Assembly (NCBI GenBank): GCA_012522475.1
Contig: JAAYKH010000011.1
Span: 53,245-117,244 of the forward strand
From: Chloroflexota bacterium
GTDB lineage: Bacteria > Chloroflexota > Anaerolineae > Anaerolineales > Anaerolineaceae
DNA length: 64,000 nucleotides
Direction of reading: 5' to 3'
The position numbers and the translations under genes are program-made. Shown one piece after another: positions 27,743 through 35,015 of the stretch. Position 1 is the first letter of the stretch. The number at the start of each line of letters is the position of its first letter. The notes beneath the pieces are model-generated. The model was not told the DNA's origin, searched no databases, and worked only from the letters and a program-made list of their open reading frames with translations.

Positions 27743-29086
27743 ATGCAAGTATTCCCCTCCAAACGTGCACCAATTTTCGCTGATATTCCCGATGAAAAAT
27801 GGTCAGATTGGCGCTGGCAGCTCAGCCATCGGCTGAATTCTGTCGAAGACTTTCAACAGATCTTCACCCTCACCGAAAGTGAAACAACAGCATTAAGTCA
27901 GCCTAACCTTTTTCGTGTGGAGATCACACCTTATTTTGCCTCATTAATTAACCCCGACAACCCCCTGGACCCTATCCGCAGGCAAATCTTGCCAACCGCA
28001 GCTGAAATCCTGCCTTTTACCGGAGAAATGGAGGATTCCCTCTCAGAAGACGCCCATTCACCCGTTCCTGGGCTGGTCCATCGCTATCCCGATCGGGTGT
28101 TAATGCTGGTTACCACGCAATGCGCCAGTTACTGTCGCTATTGCACACGATCACGCATCGTGGGCGATCCCACTCAATCCTTCTCATCCAAAGACTTCGA
28201 AGCGCAGCTCAACTATCTGCGCAAAACGCCCCAGGTACGTGATGTGCTCCTCTCGGGTGGGGATCCCCTGACTCTGGCGCCTAAGGTGTTGGAGCGCTTG
28301 CTGACCGCCCTGCGAGAAATTCCCCACGTTGAGATCATCCGTATCGGTTCTCGTGTGCCGGTTTTTATGCCCCAACGCGTCACCGATGACCTTTGTGAAT
28401 TGCTGCAAAGGTTTCACCCATTGTGGTTAAACATCCATGTCAACCATCCCAACGAAATTACAGCCGAACTGGCCGAGGCTTGCGATAAACTGACCCGTGC
28501 AGGCATACCCTTGGGTAACCAGGCTGTCTTGCTGGCAGGCATCAACGACGATCCGGTTATTCAGCGCAAGCTGGTCCACGACCTGGTGCGCATCCGTGTG
28601 AGACCGTATTACCTCTATCAGTGTGACCTTGTCCAGGGCGCCGGTCACTTCCGCACACCGATCGGCAAAGGTATCGAAATTATCGAAGCCCTGCGCGGCC
28701 ACACCTCGGGGTTTGCCGTTCCAACTTATGTTGTCGATGCGCCAGGTGGTGGCGGTAAAATTTCCTTGACACCCAATTACATCCTCAGTTATTCGGATAA
28801 CAAGGTTGTATTGCGCAATTACGAAGGCTATGTCACCACCTACATTGAACCAACCCACTATGAAAAGATTGACCCATCCTTAACCGCTGCTTATCAGAAA
28901 GAAATCTCTGACACCGGACAAGAAGGCGTCGCCGGTTTATTAGCGGGTGATGCCATGTTTATTAAGCCCGAGGGTTTTGACCAGCTCCATCAACGGGGCG
29001 GCGAACGCCACCGGCTACGCGATCGCACCGAGAAATGGATCCCGCGCGGCATTGGTGATGGAAGACAAAAAGATGCAGAAGATTAA
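27743..29086 (+). CDS. kamA: Lysine 2,3-aminomutase family radical SAM enzyme
   Basis: The 447-residue product contains the radical SAM cluster motif CASYCRYC (Cys 127, 131, 134), followed by LLSGGDPL and RIGSRVPVFMPQRV. The segment VDAPGGGGKI carries the PLP lysine of lysine 2,3-aminomutases. The enzyme interconverts L-lysine and L-beta-lysine, used in lysine fermentation or as an osmolyte precursor. No other lysine-fermentation gene is adjacent. AAAGGAG lies 9 bases upstream. A strong terminator follows. Related members act on glutamate or EF-P, but the length and motifs fit KamA. Confidence 0.88.
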   Translation: MQVFPSKRAPIFADIPDEKWSDWRWQLSHRLNSVEDFQQIFTLTESETTALSQPNLFRVEITPYFASLINPDNPLDPIRRQILPTAAEILPFTGEMEDSLSEDAHSPVPGLVHRYPDRVLMLVTTQCASYCRYCTRSRIVGDPTQSFSSKDFEAQLNYLRKTPQVRDVLLSGGDPLTLAPKVLERLLTALREIPHVEIIRIGSRVPVFMPQRVTDDLCELLQRFHPLWLNIHVNHPNEITAELAEACDKLTRAGIPLGNQAVLLAGINDDPVIQRKLVHDLVRIRVRPYYLYQCDLVQGAGHFRTPIGKGIEIIEALRGHTSGFAVPTYVVDAPGGGGKISLTPNYILSYSDNKVVLRNYEGYVTTYIEPTHYEKIDPSLTAAYQKEISDTGQEGVAGLLAGDAMFIKPEGFDQLHQRGGERHRLRDRTEKWIPRGIGDGRQKDAED

Positions 29087-29108
29087 ATAGGGTCAGCATT
29101 AACAACAT

Positions 29109-29143
29109 AAACCCCGGATGTGCTCAACCGCCCGGGGTTTTTT
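29109..29143 (+). terminator. Terminator after kamA
   Basis: AAACCCCGG pairs with CCGGGGTTT across a 14-base loop, followed by more T residues. It separates kamA from the convergent small membrane protein gene. Confidence 0.8.
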
Positions 29144-29164
29144 CATCGCTTAATTCAACGAAGA

Positions 29165-29488
29165 TCAAGTTGTAGGGGGGATCGGGTCACCTGCAGAAGC
29201 GCCAGTAGGCTCCAGGGCTTCTAAAGTTTCTTTTGTTTTCCTCTGGGTCAGAGTCAGGATGATCATAATCAGTGGAACCAGCAGGATCAAGCCTCCCAAA
29301 CAGATCATCGCCCCCGCTTCCAGAAGTTCGTATTGAACATCAACAAGGTAATCACCAACAACGACGGAGGCCAAGTTTTCACCCAAACTTAAAAAACCTC
29401 CAAGCGCCAAAAAGCTCCCTGGACAACCACATAGAACCAAAGTAATCAGGGTAATAATTAGGATGGCTTTGTTCTTCGATTTCTTCAA
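29165..29488 (-). CDS. Small two-helix membrane protein
   Basis: The 107-residue product has hydrophobic segments near residues 8-30 and 55-80 and a Thr/Pro-rich tail. A Cys near residue 20 follows LVLC, but it is not a clear lipobox. No family is recognised. A TTG at 29488 is preferred as start because AGAGGTG sits about 6 bases before it; a GTG at 29497 would overlap that site. It converges on kamA. Confidence 0.55.
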   Translation of the reverse strand: MKKSKNKAILIITLITLVLCGCPGSFLALGGFLSLGENLASVVVGDYLVDVQYELLEAGAMICLGGLILLVPLIMIILTLTQRKTKETLEALEPTGASAGDPIPPTT

Positions 29489-29603
29489 ATAAAGCACCTC
29501 TGTTTACGACGATTGGTCTGATTTTACCATCATTTCTCACGTCAGTAATTTTCCATCCTGAGATACGTCAAAAAACCTCGGGCGGGAATATTTTGAAATG
29601 ATG

Positions 29604-29609
29604 TAAAAT
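29604..29609 (+). promoter_or_regulatory. -10 element of the PII-like gene pair
   Basis: TAAAAT lies 36 bases before the ATG at 29646. An alternative ATG at 29610 would start immediately after it, too close to the -10 box, so the later start is favoured. Confidence 0.4.
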
Positions 29610-29645
29610 ATGAAGGATGACTACACCTTAAAGCAAGGATGTCCA

Positions 29646-29987
29646 ATGCCCGAACGTCAAATTGATTTGTTACTGCTGATCATCGTTTCTCAATCCCAAT
29701 CAAAGAAATTGATGGCTAACCTCAACAAGAAGCAATTTTACTTCACCGTTATTGATAGCAGTAGTACTCTGTTTCAAGAGTCAACGGTGTGTTTGGTGAT
29801 GGGATTAAATCATTCCCAGATGGAACTATTGGATCGTTTAATCCATAAGTACTGTCAGCCCTACCGCAAATATGTCCCTGTCCAGTTGCAAAGTTTCGGA
29901 GAACTCAGCCGTCTGCCAATGATCGAAACCATTGAGGGCGGTGCAACCCTGTATGGCATGATCGTTGAACATTTCGAACAAATCTGA
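29646..29987 (+). CDS. PII-like protein, possible c-di-AMP or nucleotide sensor
   Basis: The 113-residue product follows the PII-like fold: strand LLLLIIVSQ, a helix, strand FTVIDSSS, strand TVCLVMGL, a helix, a long loop and a final strand with GGATLYGMIVEHFEQ. The last element matches the closing GGATVFVL-type strand of DarA/PstA c-di-AMP receptors. AAGGATG precedes the ATG at 29646. It is followed after eight bases by a clearer DarA-like gene, so the two form a tandem pair. Ligand binding is inferred only from fold and neighbour. Confidence 0.6.
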   Translation: MPERQIDLLLLIIVSQSQSKKLMANLNKKQFYFTVIDSSSTLFQESTVCLVMGLNHSQMELLDRLIHKYCQPYRKYVPVQLQSFGELSRLPMIETIEGGATLYGMIVEHFEQI

Positions 29988-29995
29988 GCACCGAT

Positions 29996-30259
29996 ATGAA
30001 ATTAATTTACGCCATCGTCCATGAAAAAGACAGCGATTTTGTGGTTGAAGCCCTTGCCCAACATGGACACACCGTCACCCGCATAGCCAGCACGGGCGGT
30101 TTTCTGCGTTTTGGAAACGTTACTCTGCTCATCGGAGTCGAACCTGAAAAAGTGAATGAGATCATCCAGCTGTTCAGAACCTGCTGCTCATCCATAACAT
30201 CGGCCCAATCTGCAGCAACCCTTTTCGTGGTTGAAATGCCGGTATTCAGAAAACAATAA
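29996..30259 (+). CDS. DarA/PstA-like cyclic-di-AMP receptor (DUF970)
   Basis: The 87-residue product begins MKLIYAIVHEKDSDFVVEAL and has the characteristic STGGFLRFGNVTLLIGVE segment of DUF970. DUF970 is the PII-like c-di-AMP receptor family. The usual large B-loop before the final strand is almost missing: the protein is about 20 residues shorter than typical DarA. It lies eight bases after another PII-like gene and 17 before an MFS transporter gene. The diadenylate cyclase and YbbR genes at 59208-61330 supply the likely second messenger. Confidence 0.82.
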   Translation: MKLIYAIVHEKDSDFVVEALAQHGHTVTRIASTGGFLRFGNVTLLIGVEPEKVNEIIQLFRTCCSSITSAQSAATLFVVEMPVFRKQ

Positions 30260-30276
30260 AACCAGCCCCGCCTGCC

Positions 30277-31623
30277 ATGAAATCACAGCAATTACACAAG
30301 CAGTTTTTACGCATCAAGCACCAAATCACGCACTTTACATGGGGCGGCGCCTGGGCTTTAGCATTACCCACTTACAAACAGCGTAACCTGACCTATTTCT
30401 TCTACGATGGTCTTTTTTCTGCAGCCGGTGACAAGATCATCCTAACTTATTTGACCATCTATCTGCTCACCCTGGGTGTTAGCGGTCAGCAAATCGGTTT
30501 TCTCAGCTCTATTACAAATTTTTCCAATGCTTTGTTGCTGCTTCCAGCCGCTTTTCTGGTTGAGCAAACTGGCGATCGCAAGCATATTGCAATTAAAAGC
30601 ATGCTGACAGGCCACCTGATGATTATCTGCATGGCTGTTTTGCCTTTTTTCTTATTGGGTTCATCGGCGCTTATTTGGATTATGCTGGCATTGGTGATTC
30701 TTCGGGAAGCAGCCAGCAATTTTGCCTATCCGGGTTGGATGGACCTCACGGCTGATATTGTCCCCATCGAAGGCCGTGGACGCTATTTTAGTTCGCGCAA
30801 TTTCATCATGGGGTTGGCCAGCATATTAATTACCCTGCTGATGGGCGAGTTCATTACCCTGATGGGCGAGCCCTTAGGTTACCAGCTGGCTTTTCTACTT
30901 GCAGCGCTATTCAGGATCATCGCAGTCACCTTTTTTAATCGCATTAAAGACCCTGTTCCACCACAAAAAATAGAACGACATCAGGAAAGTCAATTCAAGC
31001 CCAGTTTTCTTAATTATCTGCAGAGCTTTCTTGCATCAATTAAAGAGCACCCCCATTTTATTCGTTTCATAATTTATGTGGCGGTGTTGAACTTCAGCAT
31101 CCAAATCTCTGCACCGTTTTTCACCGTCTATATGGTGGAGACCCTCCACCTAACGGCGGCGATGATTGGTGTGGTGACCGTTATGAACGCAGTAGCTAAC
31201 ATGCTCGTCCAAAGGCGAACGGGGGCCTTGGTAGATCAATGGGGCAACCGAAGCGTATCACTGGGCTTGATTTTTCTAATCCCGCTGGTCTCTCTCATCT
31301 GGGGGTTATGGGTACATAATTACTGGCAAGCAATCGCTGTTGAAATTTTCTCAGGCCTCGTATGGGGTGGATTTAACCTGGTCAGCTTCAATGCCCTCCT
31401 CCAGCAAACACCGGAAGATCAACGGGCACGTTTTTCTGCCTGTTACCAAATTGTGGTCATGCTTTCCTTGGCGCTTGGCGCGGGTTTTGGGTCATTGGTT
31501 TTCCCAAAAATTGAGTTCGTAGGTGTCACCCTCTTTTCAACGGCTGGACGTTTGATCGCAGCTTTGCTTTTCTTGTTCCTTGTCAAGGATATCAGAGAGT
31601 CTAAGCAAGCCTCAACTGGATAA
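30277..31623 (+). CDS. MFS transporter
   Basis: The 448-residue product has about 12 hydrophobic helices in two halves with a central cytoplasmic loop near residues 225-250. The segment EGRGRYFSSRNF follows helix 5. The motif between helices 2 and 3 is degenerate (EQTGDRKHIAIKS). It belongs to the major facilitator superfamily; the substrate is unknown. It probably forms an operon with the two PII-like genes, which could regulate it directly. This link is an inference from spacing. Confidence 0.8.
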   Translation: MKSQQLHKQFLRIKHQITHFTWGGAWALALPTYKQRNLTYFFYDGLFSAAGDKIILTYLTIYLLTLGVSGQQIGFLSSITNFSNALLLLPAAFLVEQTGDRKHIAIKSMLTGHLMIICMAVLPFFLLGSSALIWIMLALVILREAASNFAYPGWMDLTADIVPIEGRGRYFSSRNFIMGLASILITLLMGEFITLMGEPLGYQLAFLLAALFRIIAVTFFNRIKDPVPPQKIERHQESQFKPSFLNYLQSFLASIKEHPHFIRFIIYVAVLNFSIQISAPFFTVYMVETLHLTAAMIGVVTVMNAVANMLVQRRTGALVDQWGNRSVSLGLIFLIPLVSLIWGLWVHNYWQAIAVEIFSGLVWGGFNLVSFNALLQQTPEDQRARFSACYQIVVMLSLALGAGFGSLVFPKIEFVGVTLFSTAGRLIAALLFLFLVKDIRESKQASTG

Positions 31624-31660
31624 ACTCACACTTTAGTATTGCTGGCAGGGGGAAATAACC

Positions 31661-31705
31661 TTATCGTAGCATTATAGAAAATTTCTTATAAGAAATATAC
31701 GATAA
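31661..31705. promoter_or_regulatory. Nested inverted repeats upstream of msrBA
   Basis: An outer pair TTATCGTA (31661-31668)/TACGATAA (31698-31705) encloses a 16-base palindrome ATTTCTTATAAGAAAT (31681-31696). The location, between the MFS stop and the msrB start, fits either an operator or a cruciform-forming terminator; there is no T tract directly after it. A TAAGAT -10-like box at 31733-31738 lies just downstream. Confidence 0.45.
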
Positions 31706-31772
31706 TTTATATGCTATTCATCTCATTAATGGTAAGATATTGGTGCAGATTAACATACAAGGAGTGCACGCC

Positions 31773-32189
31773 ATGCTTGAGAAAATTTACAAATCAGATG
31801 CCGAATGGCAGGCGCAACTTACCCAGGAACAATACAAGGTGACACGCAGCAAAGGGACCGAGCCGCCTTTTTGTGGTATGTTCTACGACCATAAGCAGCC
31901 CGGAACCTATAACTGTGTTTGCTGCCATCTTCCCCTATTCGCTTCGGATGCCAAGTTCATTTCGGGGACCGGCTGGCCAAGTTTTTTTGCACCGCTAAAT
32001 GAAGCACATATTGAGTATCACGACGATCATAGCTATGGTATGCGCCGTACGGAGGTCACCTGTGCCCGCTGTGATGCCCACCTGGGTCATGTTTTCAATG
32101 ATGGGCCCCAACCAACTGGCTTGCGTTACTGTATCAATTCAGTGTCATTAAGTTTTCAACCCGACCAGGAACAGGAGGCAGGTACATGA
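31773..32189 (+). CDS. msrB: Peptide methionine-R-sulfoxide reductase MsrB
   Basis: The 138-residue product has the structural zinc Cys pairs (CVCC and CARC), the GTGWPSF segment and the catalytic RYCINSVSL. MsrB reduces the R-epimer of methionine sulfoxide in proteins. AAGGAGTG lies 9 bases before the ATG at 31773, which decides the start over an upstream GTG. The stop overlaps the start of msrA by four bases (ATGA), so the two are coupled. Confidence 0.95.
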   Translation: MLEKIYKSDAEWQAQLTQEQYKVTRSKGTEPPFCGMFYDHKQPGTYNCVCCHLPLFASDAKFISGTGWPSFFAPLNEAHIEYHDDHSYGMRRTEVTCARCDAHLGHVFNDGPQPTGLRYCINSVSLSFQPDQEQEAGT

Positions 32190-32650
32190 CAGAAAAAATC
32201 GCCACATTTGCAGCAGGCTGTTTTTGGGGCGTTGAAGCAAATTTCTTAAAAATCCCCGGTGTGATTGATACCGTCGTTGGATATACAGGCGGCACATTTG
32301 AAAACCCCACCTATCCTTTGGTCTGTACAGGCAACACTGGCCATGCTGAGGCGGTCCAGGTTACTTATGACACAGAAAAAATAACTTTCAAAGAATTGGT
32401 CAAAGTCTTCTTCGACCTGCACGATCCCACCACGCTCAACCGCCAGGGACCAGACGTCGGGTCGCAATATCGTTCGGCAATTTTCTACCACGACAGTGAA
32501 CAACGCGAAATTGCTGAGCAGTTCACATCCGAGCTGGATACATCGGGTAAATATCGGTACATCATCGTAACCCAAATTGTTCCCGCAGGCATCTTTTACA
32601 AGGCAGAAGACTATCACCAGCGGTATTATGCCAAGCACAGGCTACGGTGA
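32186..32650 (+). CDS. msrA: Peptide methionine-S-sulfoxide reductase MsrA
   Basis: The 154-residue product has the catalytic GCFWG motif near residue 11, [13 protein letters not shown], and the C-terminal AEDYHQRYY. MsrA reduces the S-epimer of methionine sulfoxide, complementing the coupled MsrB. The overlap with msrB and lack of a gap show an operon devoted to repair of oxidised proteins. It is slightly shorter than two-domain types and lacks a fused MsrB domain. Confidence 0.95.
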   Translation: MTEKIATFAAGCFWGVEANFLKIPGVIDTVVGYTGGTFENPTYPLVCTGNTGHAEAVQVTYDTEKITFKELVKVFFDLHDPTTLNRQGPDVGSQYRSAIFYHDSEQREIAEQFTSELDTSGKYRYIIVTQIVPAGIFYKAEDYHQRYYAKHRLR

Positions 32651-32894
32651 TTTTAAGATGTCAAGCGTAGTCTGAAACACTCTATTTTTTTATCCGCGGT
32701 ATTCTCATCGTTAAGAAGTCCACCAGGGGGTTTTATTTTCCATACCATTTGCTAGGGCTTCACAGATCATCGGATCATCGCCGACTATAAAAGGGGCTGG
32801 CTGTGATTGGTGGTCCGATTGCGTTTTAATGATGAAATTGCGCTGAAAAATTCAAAGAATTGAAATTTTTTGTGTCCTCATTCTTAAGTTCAGG

Positions 32895-32900
32895 TATAAT
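32895..32900 (+). promoter_or_regulatory. -10 element, leaderless promoter of NYN gene
   Basis: TATAAT ends six bases before the ATG at 32907. A TTGTGT at 32870-32875 could be the -35 box with a 19-base spacer. Confidence 0.5.
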
Positions 32901-32906
32901 TCTTCT

Positions 32907-33671
32907 ATGGCAAGAGTTAATATTCCACAAAAACAAGAAAAAATTGAAGATATTGATCGTCGCGTTGCTATTCTCATCGACGGCGACAACGCACAAGCTT
33001 CGTTAATTGAACAAATGCTGGTCGAAGCCGGAAAATTCGGCAATGCCACCATCCGGCGAGTTTATGGTGATTGGACCACCCCCAATATGAACTCGTGGAA
33101 GGATACCTTGAACATCCACGCTTTTCAACCCATCCAGCAATTCCGCTACAGCGTTGGGAAAAACGCAACCGACAGCGCCATGATCATTGACGCAATGGAC
33201 ATCCTCCATTCAGATCAGGTCGATGGTTTCTGCCTGGTATCCAGTGATAGCGATTACACCCGTTTAGCCACCCGCATTCGCGAAAGTGGTTTGCTCGTGG
33301 TTGGCATCGGAAAAAAGAGCACACCTCGCGCGTTTGTAAGTGCTTGCAATGTATTCATTTACACTGAAAACCTCAAACGAAAAAGCCAGAGCAATGGCAG
33401 CAGTGCGCGCCGAAAAACTAACAACATGAGTGAGCAGGAAAAGGAGCTGGTCGAACTGGTCAGCCAGGCCATCGACATGGTTGGCACAGATGATGACGGC
33501 TGGACCCGCCTCTCGGAGATTGGCACAGCCCTGCGCCGAATTGACCCCGGGTTTGATCCGCGCTCATTTGGTTACCGGCAGCTCAGTCAGCTTGTAAAAA
33601 GCACTGACCGCGATTTTGATATGCGTAAAGTGGCGAACGGTGCCATCATCGAACTGCGTCTGCGAGATTGA
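32907..33671 (+). CDS. NYN-domain (LabA/PIN-like) protein with C-terminal OST-HTH/LOTUS domain
   Basis: The 254-residue product has an N-terminal NYN domain (about 18-155). It keeps the acidic residues of the metal site: AILIDGDNAQ, KNATDSAMIIDAMD and VSSDSDYTRLATRI. A charged linker leads to an OST-HTH/LOTUS-like domain (about 175-250; GWTRLSEIG...FGYRQLSQLVKS). NYN proteins are predicted RNases and LOTUS domains bind RNA, so a role in RNA processing is likely. The TATAAT six bases before the ATG indicates a leaderless message. Confidence 0.85.
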   Translation: MARVNIPQKQEKIEDIDRRVAILIDGDNAQASLIEQMLVEAGKFGNATIRRVYGDWTTPNMNSWKDTLNIHAFQPIQQFRYSVGKNATDSAMIIDAMDILHSDQVDGFCLVSSDSDYTRLATRIRESGLLVVGIGKKSTPRAFVSACNVFIYTENLKRKSQSNGSSARRKTNNMSEQEKELVELVSQAIDMVGTDDDGWTRLSEIGTALRRIDPGFDPRSFGYRQLSQLVKSTDRDFDMRKVANGAIIELRLRD

Positions 33672-33686
33672 AACCCAGTACCACCT

Positions 33687-33910
33687 TGAACCTTTCGAGA
33701 CAGTAGACAACCGTCCCTGGAGACCGGGCGCCAACGAGAGTTGGATTTAGGAGGTTCATATCCCAATACCGTGCAAATTAACCGAGCCCACCCAACTCTG
33801 TGACTCGCACAGTACCCTTAATCCCACCGCTATCGAATGAAGCCAGCGCCCGCTAAACCGCAGTTCACACCTGCCGTCCGGAAATAGTCCACTTTCACAG
33901 TGCTGGCTTC
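33687..33910. other. Structured intergenic segment, candidate RNA element
   Basis: The 320-base gap before the Crp/Fnr gene is rich in potential stems. TGAACC (33687-33692) pairs with GGTTCA (33753-33758) and encloses hairpins CCTGG-AGA-CCGGG (33716-33728) and CCAAC-GAGA-GTTGG (33731-33744), the latter with a GNRA tetraloop. Further on come CTGTG-ACTCG-CACAG (33798-33812) and a 9-bp stem GAAGCCAGC/GCTGGCTTC (33839-33847 with 33902-33910). I recognise no known riboswitch or ncRNA. A TACAAT -10-like box at 33947-33952 precedes the next gene. Confidence 0.35.
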
Positions 33911-33992
33911 TGCTTGCGTAAGAAATATCAAGTCCATTTTAGCAGGTACAATAAAACGTCAGTAATTTGTGCAAACTGGAAGCACGTGCACC

Positions 33993-34652
33993 ATGGAAAC
34001 AGACGCCATTAACCAGACGCCTCTCTTTTTATCTCTGGCTCAAGAAACCCGGTTGATCATTGAGCGACGGTCATATATCAGGGATTACCCGGCTGGTTAT
34101 ACGCTGCTGATTGAAGGAGCACCGGCCGAATCATGTTATTTTCTTTTATCGGGCGAGGTCAGAGCCTTTCGAATGAACCCCCTAGGGCGAGCGCAGGTCC
34201 TGGCCCGTTTTAAGGTCGGGGAGCCCATTAACATCATCTCGTTGCTTAACCAGAATAAAATCAATCGTGCTACGATTGAAACCTTAAGTCCTGTTACGGT
34301 TCTCGTGTTACCCGCAGTAGATTTTAACCATCTCCTCGCACGTTACCCCGATTTCTCCAACCTGATCTTACATCATTTGGCCGAGCGCCTGGCAAAGATG
34401 ACAGACCTGGCAGCAGAACTCTCCCTATATGCCGTGCGGGCACGCCTGGCACGTTTTCTCATCGAGCTAGCAGACCTCGATCCCACATCCTCAGGGTGGA
34501 CCCAGGACGAAATTGCAGCGCATATTGGCACTGTGCGCGATGTCGTCGGCCGTTTACTGCGAGATTTTGAATCTGCCGGATTGATCCAGCGTCAGCGCGG
34601 GCAAATCATCCTGCTGGACCGTGAAAAATTAATCCAGCAGGCTCAGGAATAA
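33993..34652 (+). CDS. Crp/Fnr-family transcription regulator
   Basis: The 219-residue product has an N-terminal cNMP-binding-like beta barrel (about 20-125), a long dimerisation helix (about 125-150) and a C-terminal winged helix-turn-helix (TQDEIAAHIGTVRDVVGRLLRDF). There is no N-terminal Cys cluster, so an Fnr-type Fe-S sensor is unlikely. A heme- or ligand-binding DNR/Crp-type sensor is more plausible. ATG at 33993 is used; an upstream GTG is possible. A perfect Fnr/DNR-type box lies just downstream at 34664-34677, before the ferredoxin gene, suggesting that gene as a target. Confidence 0.85.
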   Translation: METDAINQTPLFLSLAQETRLIIERRSYIRDYPAGYTLLIEGAPAESCYFLLSGEVRAFRMNPLGRAQVLARFKVGEPINIISLLNQNKINRATIETLSPVTVLVLPAVDFNHLLARYPDFSNLILHHLAERLAKMTDLAAELSLYAVRARLARFLIELADLDPTSSGWTQDEIAAHIGTVRDVVGRLLRDFESAGLIQRQRGQIILLDREKLIQQAQE

Positions 34653-34663
34653 AAACCACGATA

Positions 34664-34677
34664 TTGATCAATATCAA
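34664..34677. promoter_or_regulatory. Fnr/DNR-type operator box
   Basis: TTGAT-CAAT-ATCAA is a perfect match to the TTGAT-N4-ATCAA consensus of the Crp/Fnr superfamily. It sits between the regulator gene and the ferredoxin gene. A TAAGAT -10-like box at 34725-34730 without a good -35 box fits an activator-dependent promoter, with the box centred about 66 bases upstream of the presumed start. Confidence 0.65.
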
Positions 34678-34756
34678 TTGGCTTGTAGTGACTTAAGTCG
34701 TAACAACCCGGCTCATTAATTGAGTAAGATAGATTCGCACATAATCAGGAGCCATA

Positions 34757-34969
34757 ATGATCGAGATGAGTTTACCAAGCATCAATTTTTCCCTCTGCAA
34801 TCGTTGCGGTCAATGTGTTTCGCAATGCCCTGAAAATGCCCTGGTAATGACCGGTCAGGGGCCAGCATTTACTGATCCGGTTAACTGCACCTATTGTGGC
34901 ACCTGTGAACATCTTTGTCCGACCGGGGCCATCCGGGCGCCGTTGTACGTATCCTGGCGTGCCAATTAA
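34757..34969 (+). CDS. Small 2[4Fe-4S] ferredoxin
   Basis: The 70-residue product has two Cys clusters of bacterial ferredoxins: CNRCGQCVSQCP and CTYCGTCEHLCP, each binding one 4Fe-4S cluster. It is a soluble low-potential electron carrier. CAGGAG lies about 8 bases before the ATG. The gene is 46 bases upstream of the DUF438/hemerythrin/PAS gene and follows the Fnr-type box, so both may be induced together by the adjacent regulator. Confidence 0.88.
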   Translation: MIEMSLPSINFSLCNRCGQCVSQCPENALVMTGQGPAFTDPVNCTYCGTCEHLCPTGAIRAPLYVSWRAN

Positions 34970-35015
34970 GTCCCACCAGAACCGTTTAAATTCAAACACC
35001 TGAATGGAGGTATCA

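Noticed and set aside
33672..33992. Gap before the Crp/Fnr gene considered as 6S RNA, SRP RNA, RNase P RNA, tmRNA or a tRNA
   Set aside because: No GAGGAAAGTC core (RNase P), no SRP GGAAGG loop context, no T-arm with matching acceptor stem. Kept only as an unidentified structured segment.
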